Origin: Acanthamoeba sp. SK_2022b
Taxonomy: Eukaryota > Discosea > Longamoebia > Acanthamoebidae
Direction: 5' to 3'
Length of the DNA: 26,431 nt
Assembly (NCBI GenBank): GCA_027943245.1
Contig: JANDJZ010000515.1
Coordinates: 1-26,431 of the forward strand
Both the position numbers and the translations under genes were made by a program. Shown here piece after piece: positions 1-8,692 of the stretch (the first letter of the stretch is position 1; each line of letters starts with the position of its first letter). The notes beneath the pieces are model-generated. The model worked only from the letters and a program-made list of their open reading frames with translations, was not told where the DNA came from and searched no databases.

Positions 1-48
1 AATTTCGATGCAGCAGAAGAAGATGCTAACGTGGCCGCACTAAGATAG
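1..48 (+). CDS. Possible C-terminal end of an upstream gene
   Basis: Frame 1 is open from the window edge for 15 codons and ends at TAG (46-48). The short peptide is acidic and Ala-rich (NFDAAEEDANVAALR). It could be the last exon of a gene lying to the left, but so short an open frame also occurs by chance. No family is recognisable. The 249 bases that follow, up to the BTB gene, would hold the 3' UTR and the next promoter. Confidence 0.2.
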   Translation, partial: NFDAAEEDANVAALR

Positions 49-297
49 CTCAAGAAGAGTGTCCACCCAAAGAGAGATCTTGGTCCTGACAGCTCTTGGA
101 GAACCTGCCGGGATGGACCACGGTTAACGCGTCGACGAATAAACCGGGTTTTCCTGCCCGGTCTGGGCGAGGGGGGGAAACCCGGTCTTGGCCAGCCTCG
201 GTCATTTTTTTGCAGGCAAGAAAAAATGCGAACGTTACCGGCGCGTAGCAACGTTGTGAAGGAGGAAGCAAAGCAAGGGGTGTAGCGCCGTCGTACG

Positions 298-1901
298 ATG
301 CTCAGGCGAAACAAGGCAAAGGAGGAAAACGGAGGAGCGTCATCGCCCTCCACTGGCCGGCGTGGGAGCAAAAAGGGCAAAGAAAAGGGCGATGGAGAGA
401 AGGACAAGAAGGGCAAGGACAAAAAGGGCTTTAAAAAGTTGAAGAGCAGGATCGCCCTCTCGCAAAATGCTTCGCTCTCCATTTCGAGTCCCGAAATCAA
501 CAGCCACCGGTCCAATTCGCTGCCCGAGCCGACACCTTTGCCGAGCCCTGAGCCACGATCTGTGGCTGATGACCCTTCCGAGACTCTGACAGACAGTGGC
601 TCGCGCCCTAAAGTGCGGCTGCGTTCGGCCTCGCTCTCCTCCGCGTGTAATAGCATGTTGGCCTCCTTCTCGCTTCCCCTCTCCACCTCTATCTCTTCTG
701 TTTCCTCCGCTTCCCCGCCCCAGCGGCAGGTCATGATCGAGAAATCGGCCGAGGAGCCCAACCCATCTCCAGCCTCGCCTTCTTCGTCTTCGTCGTCGTC
801 ATCTTCTTCTTCTGCTGCTGCTGTGACGGCGGTCTCTTCCGCTTCGTCTACGACCACTGGGCCTTCTTCCAATTCGGGAGCCAGCCAGCAGGGTCCCTCC
901 CCTTCCACCTCCACCCCTACCTCCTCCACCACCCACACGGGCTCCTCCTCCTCCTCCTCCTCATCTTCGTCGTCATCAGCGAGCAAGACGAAGCGCGACC
1001 CGCCTTCTGCATCTTCGAGCACCTCGTCTTCGTCGACGCAGTCGCGCAGCTCCTCGCCACGCGCTCCCCCGCCGACCTCGCGTTCTCCGCCGCCTTCGCT
1101 GTCGGCCTCCAAGACTCCCTCCCCGCGTGGCATGACGTGGTCTTCCTCCTCCTCCTCCTCCTCGTCGTCGTCGTCGACGTCGACATCGGCTCCCGCGGTG
1201 CCGTTCGTGCACCCCTACTTCGAGCCCTCCCGCTATGCCCAGCAGTACCAGGCCGGCGGGTGGGCGCTCGCAGCCGCTCCCCTGCCCGACGACGAAGATG
1301 CTCCCAAGCGGAGCGGCATCGCCAAGCTCAACATCGGTGCGCGTGTGGCTGCCCGGCGCGTGTCGTGCGTGCGCGCGCGCGCGCGTGTTGCTGTGCGCTG
1401 CTGTGGTCGGCGTCGCGTGCTGACAGTCGCGCGTGGCAGGAGGCGTCAAGTACGAGACGACGGTGGGCACGCTGGTGTCGCGAGGGGACAACTTCTTCAC
1501 CACGCTCTTCTCCAACAAGTTCGCGACGCTCAAGGACGAGGAGGGCTACTACTTCATCGACCGCGACGGCGAGTACTTCAAGCCGCTGCTCTCCTACCTC
1601 CGCACGGGGGAGCTCCGCGTGCCGCCGGGCATGTCCAAGACGTGCATCGAGCGCGAGGCGCACTTTTATCTCATCGACCTCAACGAGGGCGCGCCGCCCG
1701 CCCCGTCGGCGTTCTACCACCCGTCGCCGCTCGGCTCCTCGCTCTCGCCCAACCCGCGCTTCTACCTCCGATACGACGGCGTGTACGTCCAGAAGACCCG
1801 CGACGGCGAGGACTTGTTCGCCTACTACCGCTTCTTCCGCGACGGCAAGGTGCGCGGGCCTCTCTCTTTCTCTCCACTTCTCTCTCTCTCTCTGACCTTG
1901 G

Positions 1902-1979
<78 letters not shown>

Positions 1980-2199
1980 GGGCTTGCTCGCTGGTCCCGC
2001 TGCGCGCGTGCAGGTGTCGATCGTCACGACGTCGCGCCACAAGCTGCAGAACAAGGTGAACAACACCTACGAGGTCATCGAGGGCGAGTGGCTGCTCATT
2101 CGGTCCAACTTCCAGAGGAAGCCCACCATCCTCATGGGTACTCATCATCCTCCTGCTGCACTCGTTCGCTCACTGCCCCCTCTTCAGTTCTCACCACTT

Positions 2200-2262
<63 letters not shown>

Positions 2263-2920
2263 CAATGGCTGTGCAGCTTCGTTTGGCTACAACTCGATCC
2301 AGATCCACTGGCGATCGCCGCGGGACAAGAAGCACCTGGACGCCAACGTGCTCCACTTCTTCCCGTCGTTCGAGCCGCCGACGGATCTGGTCTTCTCGAA
2401 CCAGCAGTGCCGGATGGGCAAGAAGCAGTACCACCGCCTCAACTTCAAGGACGACCACCAGGTCACCATCACGGTCATGGAGAAGGACGGCCAGCACCAC
2501 CGCCTCATGAACAGCATCAAGCGGACCGCCACCTACGCCATGGAGAAGGAGGAGATCGTGACCCTCACCATCAACGACGACTTCTTCCCCGAGCCGATCA
2601 TCTCGCTGGGCACGATCCTCCTCGAGAGGCGGCAGGAGCGGCAGGTCGTCGGGCAGAGGGAGACCTGTCGGGTGTACCTCGCGGTGGACAAGCACGAGGA
2701 GGAGGACGACGACGAGATCGACATCTACACCTTCCTCCGCACGTCGTCGCCGCCCGTCTCGCTCCACGACGACGACGACGACACGACCAGCAGCGACGAC
2801 GACGACTACCGCGACCTCTACGCCGCGGCCACCGCCACCAACAACGCGCCCAACGGCCACACCCGCAATGCCGCGCAGGCCAACGCACGCACGCGAAGCG
2901 AGAGGAGCCTCAGCCAATGA
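298..2920 (+). CDS. Ser-rich protein with KCTD-type BTB/POZ domain, 4 exons, 738 aa
   Basis: Exons 298-1336, 1440-1849, 2014-2137 and 2277-2920 join in frame to 738 residues. The first 340 residues are a Lys-rich start followed by long Ser/Thr/Pro runs, probably disordered. Residues about 341-426 form a BTB/POZ domain of the K-channel-tetramerisation (KCTD/T1) type: LNIGG (split by intron 1), then TLVSRGDNFF, YFIDRDGEYF and LLSYLRTGEL. This family usually oligomerises and often serves as a Cullin-3 adaptor, so a substrate-adaptor role is plausible but inferred. Residues about 454-530 (YDGVYVQK, YYRFFRDGKV, GEWLLIRSN) faintly resemble the C-terminal half of FBXO9/Hrt3-type F-box proteins; this is tentative. 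The tail is Asp/Glu-rich. A continuous frame runs through the introns, so a naive gene call would add homopolymer runs that are really intronic. Introns 2 and 3 carry complementary triplet repeats. Confidence 0.85.
1901..1978 (+). repeat. (GTT)26 microsatellite inside intron 2 of the BTB gene
   Basis: A pure GTT run of 78 bases fills the centre of the 164-base intron 1850-2013. It lies after a CT-rich stretch and before the CAG acceptor. In the transcript it reads (GUU)n, which is complementary to the (CAA)n run in the next intron. Confidence 0.95.
2201..2260 (+). repeat. (CAA)20 microsatellite inside intron 3 of the BTB gene
   Basis: About 20 CAA units fill the intron 2138-2276. In the transcript this run is the reverse complement of the GUU run at 1901-1978. 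The two lie either side of the 124-base exon 3. Confidence 0.95.
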
Positions 2921-3117
2921 GATGGAGAGAGAGAGAGAGAATAGGAGGAGAGAGAGAGAGAGAGAGAGATGAAGAGGGAGGATTGAAGATTGAAGACGGA
3001 GCGAACGAGGCACGTGCTCCAGAGACACCAGAGAGCGTGTGGTCAAGACCTGAGCGATGCGAGGGTCGAGACAGGCGGATTGTTTGCTCTCCTCCCCCCT
3101 CTGCTGCTAGTCATTGG

Positions 3118-3123
3118 AATAAA
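3118..3123 (+). promoter_or_regulatory. AATAAA poly(A) signal candidate for the BTB gene
   Basis: AATAAA lies 198 bases after the BTB stop codon, in the 325-base gap (2921-3245) between two convergent genes. The same gap holds GA-rich simple sequence (2927-2968). No other gene is supported there. Confidence 0.4.
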
Positions 3124-3245
3124 GGCTGCTCCAGTGTATGCGCGCGCAGGTCAACATGTTGAACGAGCCCTATGCTCCCTCTTCTACGCCTATGTACATC
3201 TTCGTGGTGACCCCCAACACGCGCCCTTCAACCCCGGCAGCTCAG

Positions 3246-3869
3246 CTATGACGCTTGCTCGTCGAGATAGGCCGCGAAGCGATGAACGGCCAGCTCCTGC
3301 TTCGGGCACACCAGGGAGTGGGGCCTCTTTTGCCGCACCAGGCGGATGGCTTCGTGCGCGTTGAGCCCCTCGGCCACGAGGTAGCACGCAATCACCATGC
3401 CTGTCTCGCCCTGTTGCGGTGAGCTTGGTCCTTAATCGCGCGGCGTGGTGCCGTACCCGTTCGACCAAGGCCGACACAACAATGGATGGCAACAGCTCGA
3501 TCGTTGGCTAAAGCTTTCCTCACCTCAGTCACCACGTGCGCCAGTTGTACAGCGGTGGGGCTGCAGTAGTCTGGCGTAGGGGGGGTGGTCAGTTTGATAC
3601 GTCTGTGCCAGACTGAGACGCCTACCTGGAAGCGGGGCATGTAACAACTGGGGAACATCGTCACCAAGCATATCAGCCCCGTTTCGGTGAACGTCACGCT
3701 CGGTCAGATTGATTACCAATCCAATCCCGAACTGTTGCCGTAACCGTATCAGCTGATGCGCGGCAGTGGGCATACACATGCCCGCGATTTTGTCAGCCAC
3801 AACCCAGCTGAAGTCACGTGGGATGGCATGCAGCTGTCGGAGCTCATCTAGGGTTTCAGGCGCAGGCAT
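3246..3869 (-). CDS. DUSP23-like dual-specificity protein phosphatase, 3 exons, 170 aa
   Basis: Exons 3869-3626, 3570-3457 and 3400-3246 join to 170 residues, against about 150 for human DUSP23 (VHZ). The fold start DFSWVVADKIAGM, then LVINLTERD, the general-acid loop LPDYCSP (Asp82, codon split by intron 1) and the P-loop HCCVGLGRT (HCx5R; catalytic Cys112, Arg118) all match the small atypical DUSP23 group. MVIACYLVAEGL and IRLVRQKRP follow as expected. It should dephosphorylate phosphotyrosine or phosphothreonine in soluble substrates; the substrate is unknown. The introns are short (55 and 56 bases). The second acceptor was chosen by phase and gives GRTGMV, one residue shorter than the usual GRTGTM. 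The gene converges on the BTB gene and shares a 200-base divergent upstream region with the microprotein at 4072. Confidence 0.88.
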
Positions 3870-4071
3870 CTCTGTGCTTCAATCTGAACGTTCTGCCTCT
3901 CGTCTCTGCGCTTCCCGCCAAAATTGTGGCGCGAACCAAGCGTGTCGACGTTTTCTTGGTGAGTATGCAACCGCGGCCACCAATCGCCCAGGGTTGCTTC
4001 AACTGCCTGGGCCTCCGCTTTCTCCCGAACAAGGCAGAGAGGAAACACGCAGAAAGACCTGACCACGAAGG

Positions 4072-4221
4072 ATGAAGGACCTCAAGGAACCTCTAACAAC
4101 GGCGAAACACGCAAGAAAGGTCAACAAATACTGTGGCTGCCTGTCCTTCTCCTGCCGGTGGAAGCTCTTCAAATGTTGCCGCTCCATCCGCAAGAAGTGC
4201 TGTTGCTGCGTCAAGTGCTGA
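4072..4221 (+). CDS. Cys-rich cationic microprotein, family member 1, 49 aa
   Basis: An intron-free frame of 49 codons. ATG 4072 is the first Met after an in-frame TGA at 4060. The protein starts with a basic segment (KHARKVNKY), then CGCL, then the core RWKLFKCCRSIRKKC, and ends CCCVKC. Ten of 49 residues are Cys and about a quarter are Lys/Arg. Two paralogues lie at 25202 and 25745 in this window, aligning over NK-x-x-x-C-L and RWKLFKC-x-R-x-x-R-K-x-C. Arg and Lys codons in the core differ between copies while residues stay fixed, which argues for real coding. I see no signal peptide or known domain. A basic amphipathic helix next to a Cys cluster suggests membrane association by S-acylation, or metal binding; both are inference. 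It is divergent to the DUSP23-like gene. Confidence 0.75.
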   Translation: MKDLKEPLTTAKHARKVNKYCGCLSFSCRWKLFKCCRSIRKKCCCCVKC

Positions 4222-4596
4222 GCCGCCCCCTCCCTTCCATCCTTGTAGCCCCGAGGCACCCGTCCACTGTCAGACAAGACTTGCTTGTTTGTTCTCGCGC
4301 AAAAAATGTAATTGTAATTGAGGCCCATTAATTATCTTATCTCCTCAAACTCCGAAATTGCACGCCGGCGTGGTTCTGGTCTTGGTGCCAGAGACCACGC
4401 ACACGCTCATCGAACTGATCCACATCAGATCATTTTCCCCACCGGATTACCCAGGTCTTTGGAATTCGGGTACCTCCTTCAAATCGCTGATTTGCTTATG
4501 TTCTCTCTCTTTCTCTTTTTGCGCCGCCGCTGATTGTGAGCGCGTTTCAAGAAACGCAAATCCTTTGCATCGCAGCGATCATCAAAAGTACACAGC
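4222..4596. other. Intergenic stretch, no gene seen
   Basis: It holds the 3' end of the microprotein gene, with an AT-rich patch (about 4304-4342) that may direct transcript ending, and the upstream region of the next + strand gene. That region has a CT-rich patch at about 4501-4520. No frame with family support was found. Confidence 0.4.
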
Positions 4597-5509
4597 ATGT
4601 CTAGCGAAGAGATCGTAGAGACGCAGACCCCCACGGAGTCGTACGTCCATCTCGCTCGCTTCAACCTTGGCCCTGATTTCAGTGGCCTCTTCGCCCCTGC
4701 TTGTTGCCATCTGCGAGCCTGACAACCCCTTGCTCCTGCCCACCACCTTCGCTCCATCTTCAGGGAGGAGACGCGACAAGAGGAGGCCGCAGGAGCGGGG
4801 GGCAAAAAGCGCGGGAAAAACGTGGCGGCCCTCGCTGGCTCGCTCGGCTCGGCCATTCCCATGATGGCCCCTGGCGGTGGACGCGGCGGTCGTGGACGCG
4901 GCGGTAGCAAGATCGCCGCCCTCCAGCAGAACCTCGCCGCTGCCGACGGCGGCGCCGCCCTGGCCAGGGGTGGCGCGCCGCCTGCTGGAGGTACCCCCCT
5001 CCCTCCCTCCCTGGCTCTACTCGACTAGTCGCGTAGTCGACAGTTTGGGGGGGGGGGCGAGTAGTGGCCACATTCCGTTCATTCTTCCCCTCCCCCCCGT
5101 GCTGACCATGGCGGTGGTGGCGGTGGTGGGCGGCGGCCTGCAGTCAAAAGCGGCAAGGTGGCGGCGTTGGGCCAGGGCCTCAACCTGAACGCGCTGCTCG
5201 GGTCCGGCGGTCCGCCGGGGATGGGCCGCGGCAAGGCGCCCAAGAGGCAGCAGGCCGACGCCGAGGCGGCGCAGAAGGAGGGCGAGGAGGGAGACGCCGG
5301 CAAGAGCAAGGAGGGCGAGGGCGACGAGGAAGCCGAGCAGCAGGCCCGCGAGGAGCTCGAGCGCGAGAAGTCGTCGTCGTCATCGTCGTCGTCGGCCGAA
5401 GAGAGCGGGGGCCTCGTGCACCGCACCAAGAACCGCCCGCGACCCACGCTCCGACGCCAGCCCTCGGAATTCCCCGTCCCGTACGTCCCGAGCTTGCCGC
5501 CTCGCAGCC

Positions 5510-5561
<52 letters not shown>

Positions 5562-6367
5562 GCTGACCGTTTCTACGTCGGCGCGTGGTGGGGTGGTGGC
5601 TGCTGTTGCTTGTTGTCGTTTGTTGTCGTTTGTTGTGTGTGGGGGCCAGGTGGAAGCCGGAGGACCCGCAGGAGGAGGGAGGCCCGGTCACTCTCGCCCA
5701 GCTCAAGGCCGTCGCTGCCGCCGAGGCCGCGGGGGAGAGCCAAGAGGGCGCAGAGCAGCCCGCCGCCGCCGACGACGACGACGACCAAGAGGCCGCGAAG
5801 GAGGAGGCCGAGGAGACTACCGCCGCCGCCGCCGAGGAAGAGGAGCGCAAACAGAGGGAGGCCGCGGAGGAGAAGGAGGAGGAGGAGAGGAAGAAGGCCG
5901 AGGAGGCCGCCGCCGCCGCCGCCGCCGCCGCCGCTGAAGAGGAGGAGCGCAAGCGCAAGGAGGCCGAGGAGGCGGAGGAGGAAGAGAGGAAGAGGAAGGA
6001 GGCCGAGGAGGCCGCCGCCGCCGCCGAGGAGGAGGAGAGGAAGCGCAGGGAGGCTGAGGAGGCCGCCGCCGCCGCCGCCGAGGAGGAGGAGGAGGAGCGC
6101 AAGAGGAAGGAGGCCGAAGAAGCCGCCGCCGCCGAAGAGGAAGAGCGCAAGAAGAAGGAGGCCGAAGAAGCCGCCGCCGCCGCCGCTGCCGCTGAAGAGG
6201 AGGAGCGCAAGAGGAGGGAGGCCGAGGAGGCCGCCGCCGAGGAGGAGAGAAAGCGCAAGGAGGCCGAGGAAGCCGCCGCCGAGGAGGAGAGAAAGCGCAA
6301 GGAGGCCGAGGAAGCCGCCGCCGCCGCCGAGGAGGAGGAGCGGAAGCGCAAGGAAGCCGAGGAGGCT

Positions 6368-6398
<31 letters not shown>

Positions 6399-8005
6399 AG
6401 GAGGAGGAGCGCAAGAGGAAGGAGGCCGAGGAGGCCGCCGCCGCCGAAGAGGAGAGGAAGCGCAAGGAGGCTGAAGAGGCCGCCGCTGCCGAGGAGGAGC
6501 GCAAGAGGAAGGAGGCCGAGGAGGCCGCCGCCGCCGCCGAGGAGGAGAGAAAGCGCAAGGAGGCCGAGGAGGCCGCCGCCGCCGCTGAGGAGGAGCGCAA
6601 GCGCAAGGAGGCCGAGGAGGCCGCCGCCGAAGAGGAGAAGAAGCGCAGGGAGGCTGAAGAAGCCGCCGCCGCCGCCGAAGAGGAGGAGCGCAAGAGGAAG
6701 GAGGCCGAGGAGGCCGCCGCTGCCGCTGCCGCCGAAGAAGAGGAGAGGAAGCGCAAGGAGGCCGAGGAGGCCGCCGCCGCCGAGGAGGAGGAGCGCAAGA
6801 GGAAGGAGGCTGAAGAGGCCGCCGCTGCCGCCGCCGCTGCTGAAGAGGAGGAGCGCAAGCGCAAGGAGGCCGAGGAGGCCGCCGCCGCTGAAGAGGAGGA
6901 GAGGAAGCGCAAGGAGGCCGAGGAGGCCGCCGCCGCGGAGGAGGAGAGGAAGCGCAAGGAGGCCGAGGAGGCCGCCGCCGCGGAGGAGGAGGAGCGCAAG
7001 CGAAAGGAGGCTGAAGAGGCCGCCGCCGCCGAAGAGGAGAGGAAGCGAAAGGAGGCCGAGGAGGCTGCCGCCGCCGCCGCCGCCGAAGAAGAAGAGCGCA
7101 AGCGAAAGGAGGCCGAAGAAGCCGCCGCCGCGGAAGAGGAGGAGAGGAAGCGCAGGGAGGCCGAGGAGGCCGCCGCCGCCGCGGAAGAGGAGCGGAAGAG
7201 GAAGGAGGCTGAAGAGGCCGCCGCCGAGGAGGAGGAGAGGAAGCGCAGGGAGGCCGAGGCCGCCGCCGCCGCCGCCGCCGAGGAGGAGCGCAAGAGGAAG
7301 GAGGCTGAAGAGGCCGCCGCCGAGGAGGAGAGGAAGCGCAAGGAGGCCGAGGAGGCCGCCGCCGCCGCCGCTGCTGAGGAGGAGCGCAAGCGAAAGGAGG
7401 CCGAAGAGGCCGCCGCCGCCGCGGAAGAGGAGCGCAAGCGAAAGGAGGCCGAAGAAGCCGCCGCCGCCGCGGAGGAGCGCAAGCGCAAGGAGGCCGAGGA
7501 GGCCGCCGCCGCCGCCGCCGCCGAGGAGGAGCGCAAGAGGAGGGAGGCCGAGGAAGCCGCCGCCGAGGAGGAGCGCAAGCGAAAGGAGGCCGAGGAGGCC
7601 GCCGCCGAAGAGGAGAGGAAGCGCGAGGAGGCCGCCGCCGCCGCCGCGGAAGAGGAGCGCAAGCGAAAGGAGGCCGAGGAGGCCGCTGCTGCTGCTGCCG
7701 AAGAGGAGAGGAAGCGCAGGGAGGCCGAGGAGGCCGCCGCCGCCGCTGAAGAGGAGGAAGAGAGGAAGAGGAAGGAGGCCGAGGAAGCGGCTTCCGCGGA
7801 GGAGGAGGAGAGAAAGAGGCGAGCGGCCGAGGAAGCCGCGGAGGAGGCCAAGCGGAGGAAGGTGGGCGAGAGGCAGGCGGCGAGGAATCAGCTGGTGGAC
7901 GACGGAGAGGACCTCGTGCCCGTCGCCGGCGGCAGCGCGGGCGACGCCCAGCCGGCGTCGTTCAAGGTGCCGCCCTGCTGCAAGCAGTTCTGCGTCCTCT
8001 TCTAG
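4597..8005 (+). CDS. Capping-protein-interaction-motif protein with giant single alpha-helix and CaaX box, 4 exons, 987 aa
   Basis: Exons 4597-4640, 4764-4990, 5144-5480 and 5650-8005 join to 987 residues. After a short acidic start come a Gly/Arg-rich patch and two related segments, SKIAALQQNLAA and GKVAALGQGLNLNALL, like the short repeats of FAM21/CapZIP-type proteins. Residues 181-197 fit the capping-protein-interaction motif LxHxTxxRPKx6P: L181, H183, T185, R188, P189, Arg190 in place of Lys, P197. CARMIL, CIN85/CD2AP, CapZIP and FAM21 use this motif to bind actin capping protein. Residues about 262-935 are about 40 irregular units of EEERKRKEAEEAAAA, predicted to form a stable single alpha-helix about 100 nm long (at 0.15 nm per residue). 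The end is CCKQFCVLF: a CaaX box (CVLF, where X=F suggests geranylgeranylation) with two upstream Cys that could be palmitoylated. I infer a membrane-anchored, long-reach regulator of actin capping. Intron 3 holds a (TTGCTG)n run. Confidence 0.82.
5511..5561 (+). repeat. (TTGCTG)n hexamer repeat in an intron
   Basis: About eight and a half TTGCTG units lie in the 169-base intron 5481-5649 of the long-helix gene, just after the donor. A looser TTGTCGTTTG repeat sits before the acceptor. Confidence 0.9.
5821..7850 (+). repeat. Coding repeat array for E/A/K/R helix
   Basis: About 2 kb of imperfect, in-frame repeats encode EEERKRKEAEEAAAA-type units. The Ala run varies from two to eleven codons, and GAG/GAA, GCC/GCT and AGG/CGC/CGA alternate. 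The unit length is irregular at the DNA level but always a multiple of three. The complementary strand is open through the whole array as Ser/Ala-rich nonsense, a by-product of the codon pattern. Confidence 0.9.
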
Positions 8006-8178
8006 TTCTTGGACCGCATTCCCAATACCCCCCCCCCATTCTCCCTCTTAAAAGCACCTTCTGCAAAGCATAAAAATGGTTGTTGTTGTTGATGATGATG
8101 ATGTGGAAAAAGTCTACTTTTGGGCCAAAAGCATCATAGGAGGAGGGGGGGGAGGTCTTGTGGGTTGTTGGCTCGCTA

Positions 8179-8508
8179 CTACTCGGTGCGGAAGAGGCAC
8201 AGCTTGCGGCCCGACACGAGGACGTTGAGCACGCGCCCCTCGCAGGCGCTCTTGATGTGGCACTTGTTGTGCAGCCACTCGACGGCCACGGCTTCGGCGC
8301 GCAGCGTGCGCTCGGTGTCGTCGCTCCACGGAAACTCGCCCCGGTAGCGCCCGCCGCCGGGCCCCAAGTCGGCGGTGAGGACCAGCTTCTTGACCCTCCG
8401 GCCAGACATCGTGGGAGGGCCGGACACCGTCCGCGTGTTGATGGCATACGCCTCGACCAGCTCCCCACCGTCGTACTCCACCTGCGCCGCCAACGACATC
8501 GTTACCAC
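8179..8508 (-). CDS. Uncharacterised 109-aa protein
   Basis: A single open frame from ATG 8508 (alternative start at the fourth codon, 8499) to the stop at 8179. Sequence such as VEYDGGELVEAYAINT, VKKLVLTADLGPGGGRY and AVEWLHNKCHIKSACEGR looks like a real folded protein: mixed hydrophobic and charged residues, no low complexity. I do not recognise the family. There is no signal peptide or membrane span. It converges on the long-helix gene across a 173-base gap holding a GTT/GAT simple repeat (8079-8102). It lies in tandem downstream of the PstS-like receptor gene. An unseen upstream exon cannot be excluded. Confidence 0.6.
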   Translation of the reverse strand: MVTMSLAAQVEYDGGELVEAYAINTRTVSGPPTMSGRRVKKLVLTADLGPGGGRYRGEFPWSDDTERTLRAEAVAVEWLHNKCHIKSACEGRVLNVLVSGRKLCLFRTE

Positions 8509-8610
8509 CTAAAGCCTCCGTCGCGAGAGACCAAGCTTACACACAGTCACTGCCGCAGTTCGAAGTGCGTTCGCTAATTGGCACTCTCTTGGCCAACCAG
8601 AAAATACAGG

Positions 8611-8668
8611 CGTAAAATTAAATTAAATTATATTAAAGGAATATTAATCAACGATAAAAATATACACA
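8611..8668. other. AT-rich island between two minus-strand genes
   Basis: About 60 bases of AAATTAAATTAAATTATATTAAA-like sequence stand out sharply from GC-rich flanks. On the minus strand it follows the stop of the receptor gene (8693), so it most likely forms that gene's 3' end region. It is also upstream of the 109-aa gene. Confidence 0.4.
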
Positions 8669-8692
8669 AGAGGGCCCTCCGGCGGCGACTGA

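Noticed and set aside
2927..2968. GA-rich simple sequence after the BTB stop, considered as coding
   Set aside because: It lies after a clear stop in the 3' UTR and reads as Arg/Glu alternation in all frames.
298..3162. Continuous 954-codon reading of the BTB gene
   Set aside because: It reads through three introns, turning GTT and CAA repeats into poly-Cys and poly-Thr and breaking the BTB domain. The spliced model restores LNIGGVKYETT and the C-terminal domain.
3999..4328. Open frame antisense to microprotein 1, with similar antisense frames at the other two copies
   Set aside because: The antisense peptides also look alike, but only as a consequence of conserved sense codons. The sense frames start and stop cleanly at matching points and have the biased Lys/Cys pattern.
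5380..7851. 823-codon Ser/Ala-rich open frame antisense to the long-helix gene
   Set aside because: It exists only because GAG, GCC and CGC codons read backwards give Ser, Ala and Leu/Arg without stops. It has no domain or splice logic of its own, and the sense strand has a CPI motif and CaaX box.
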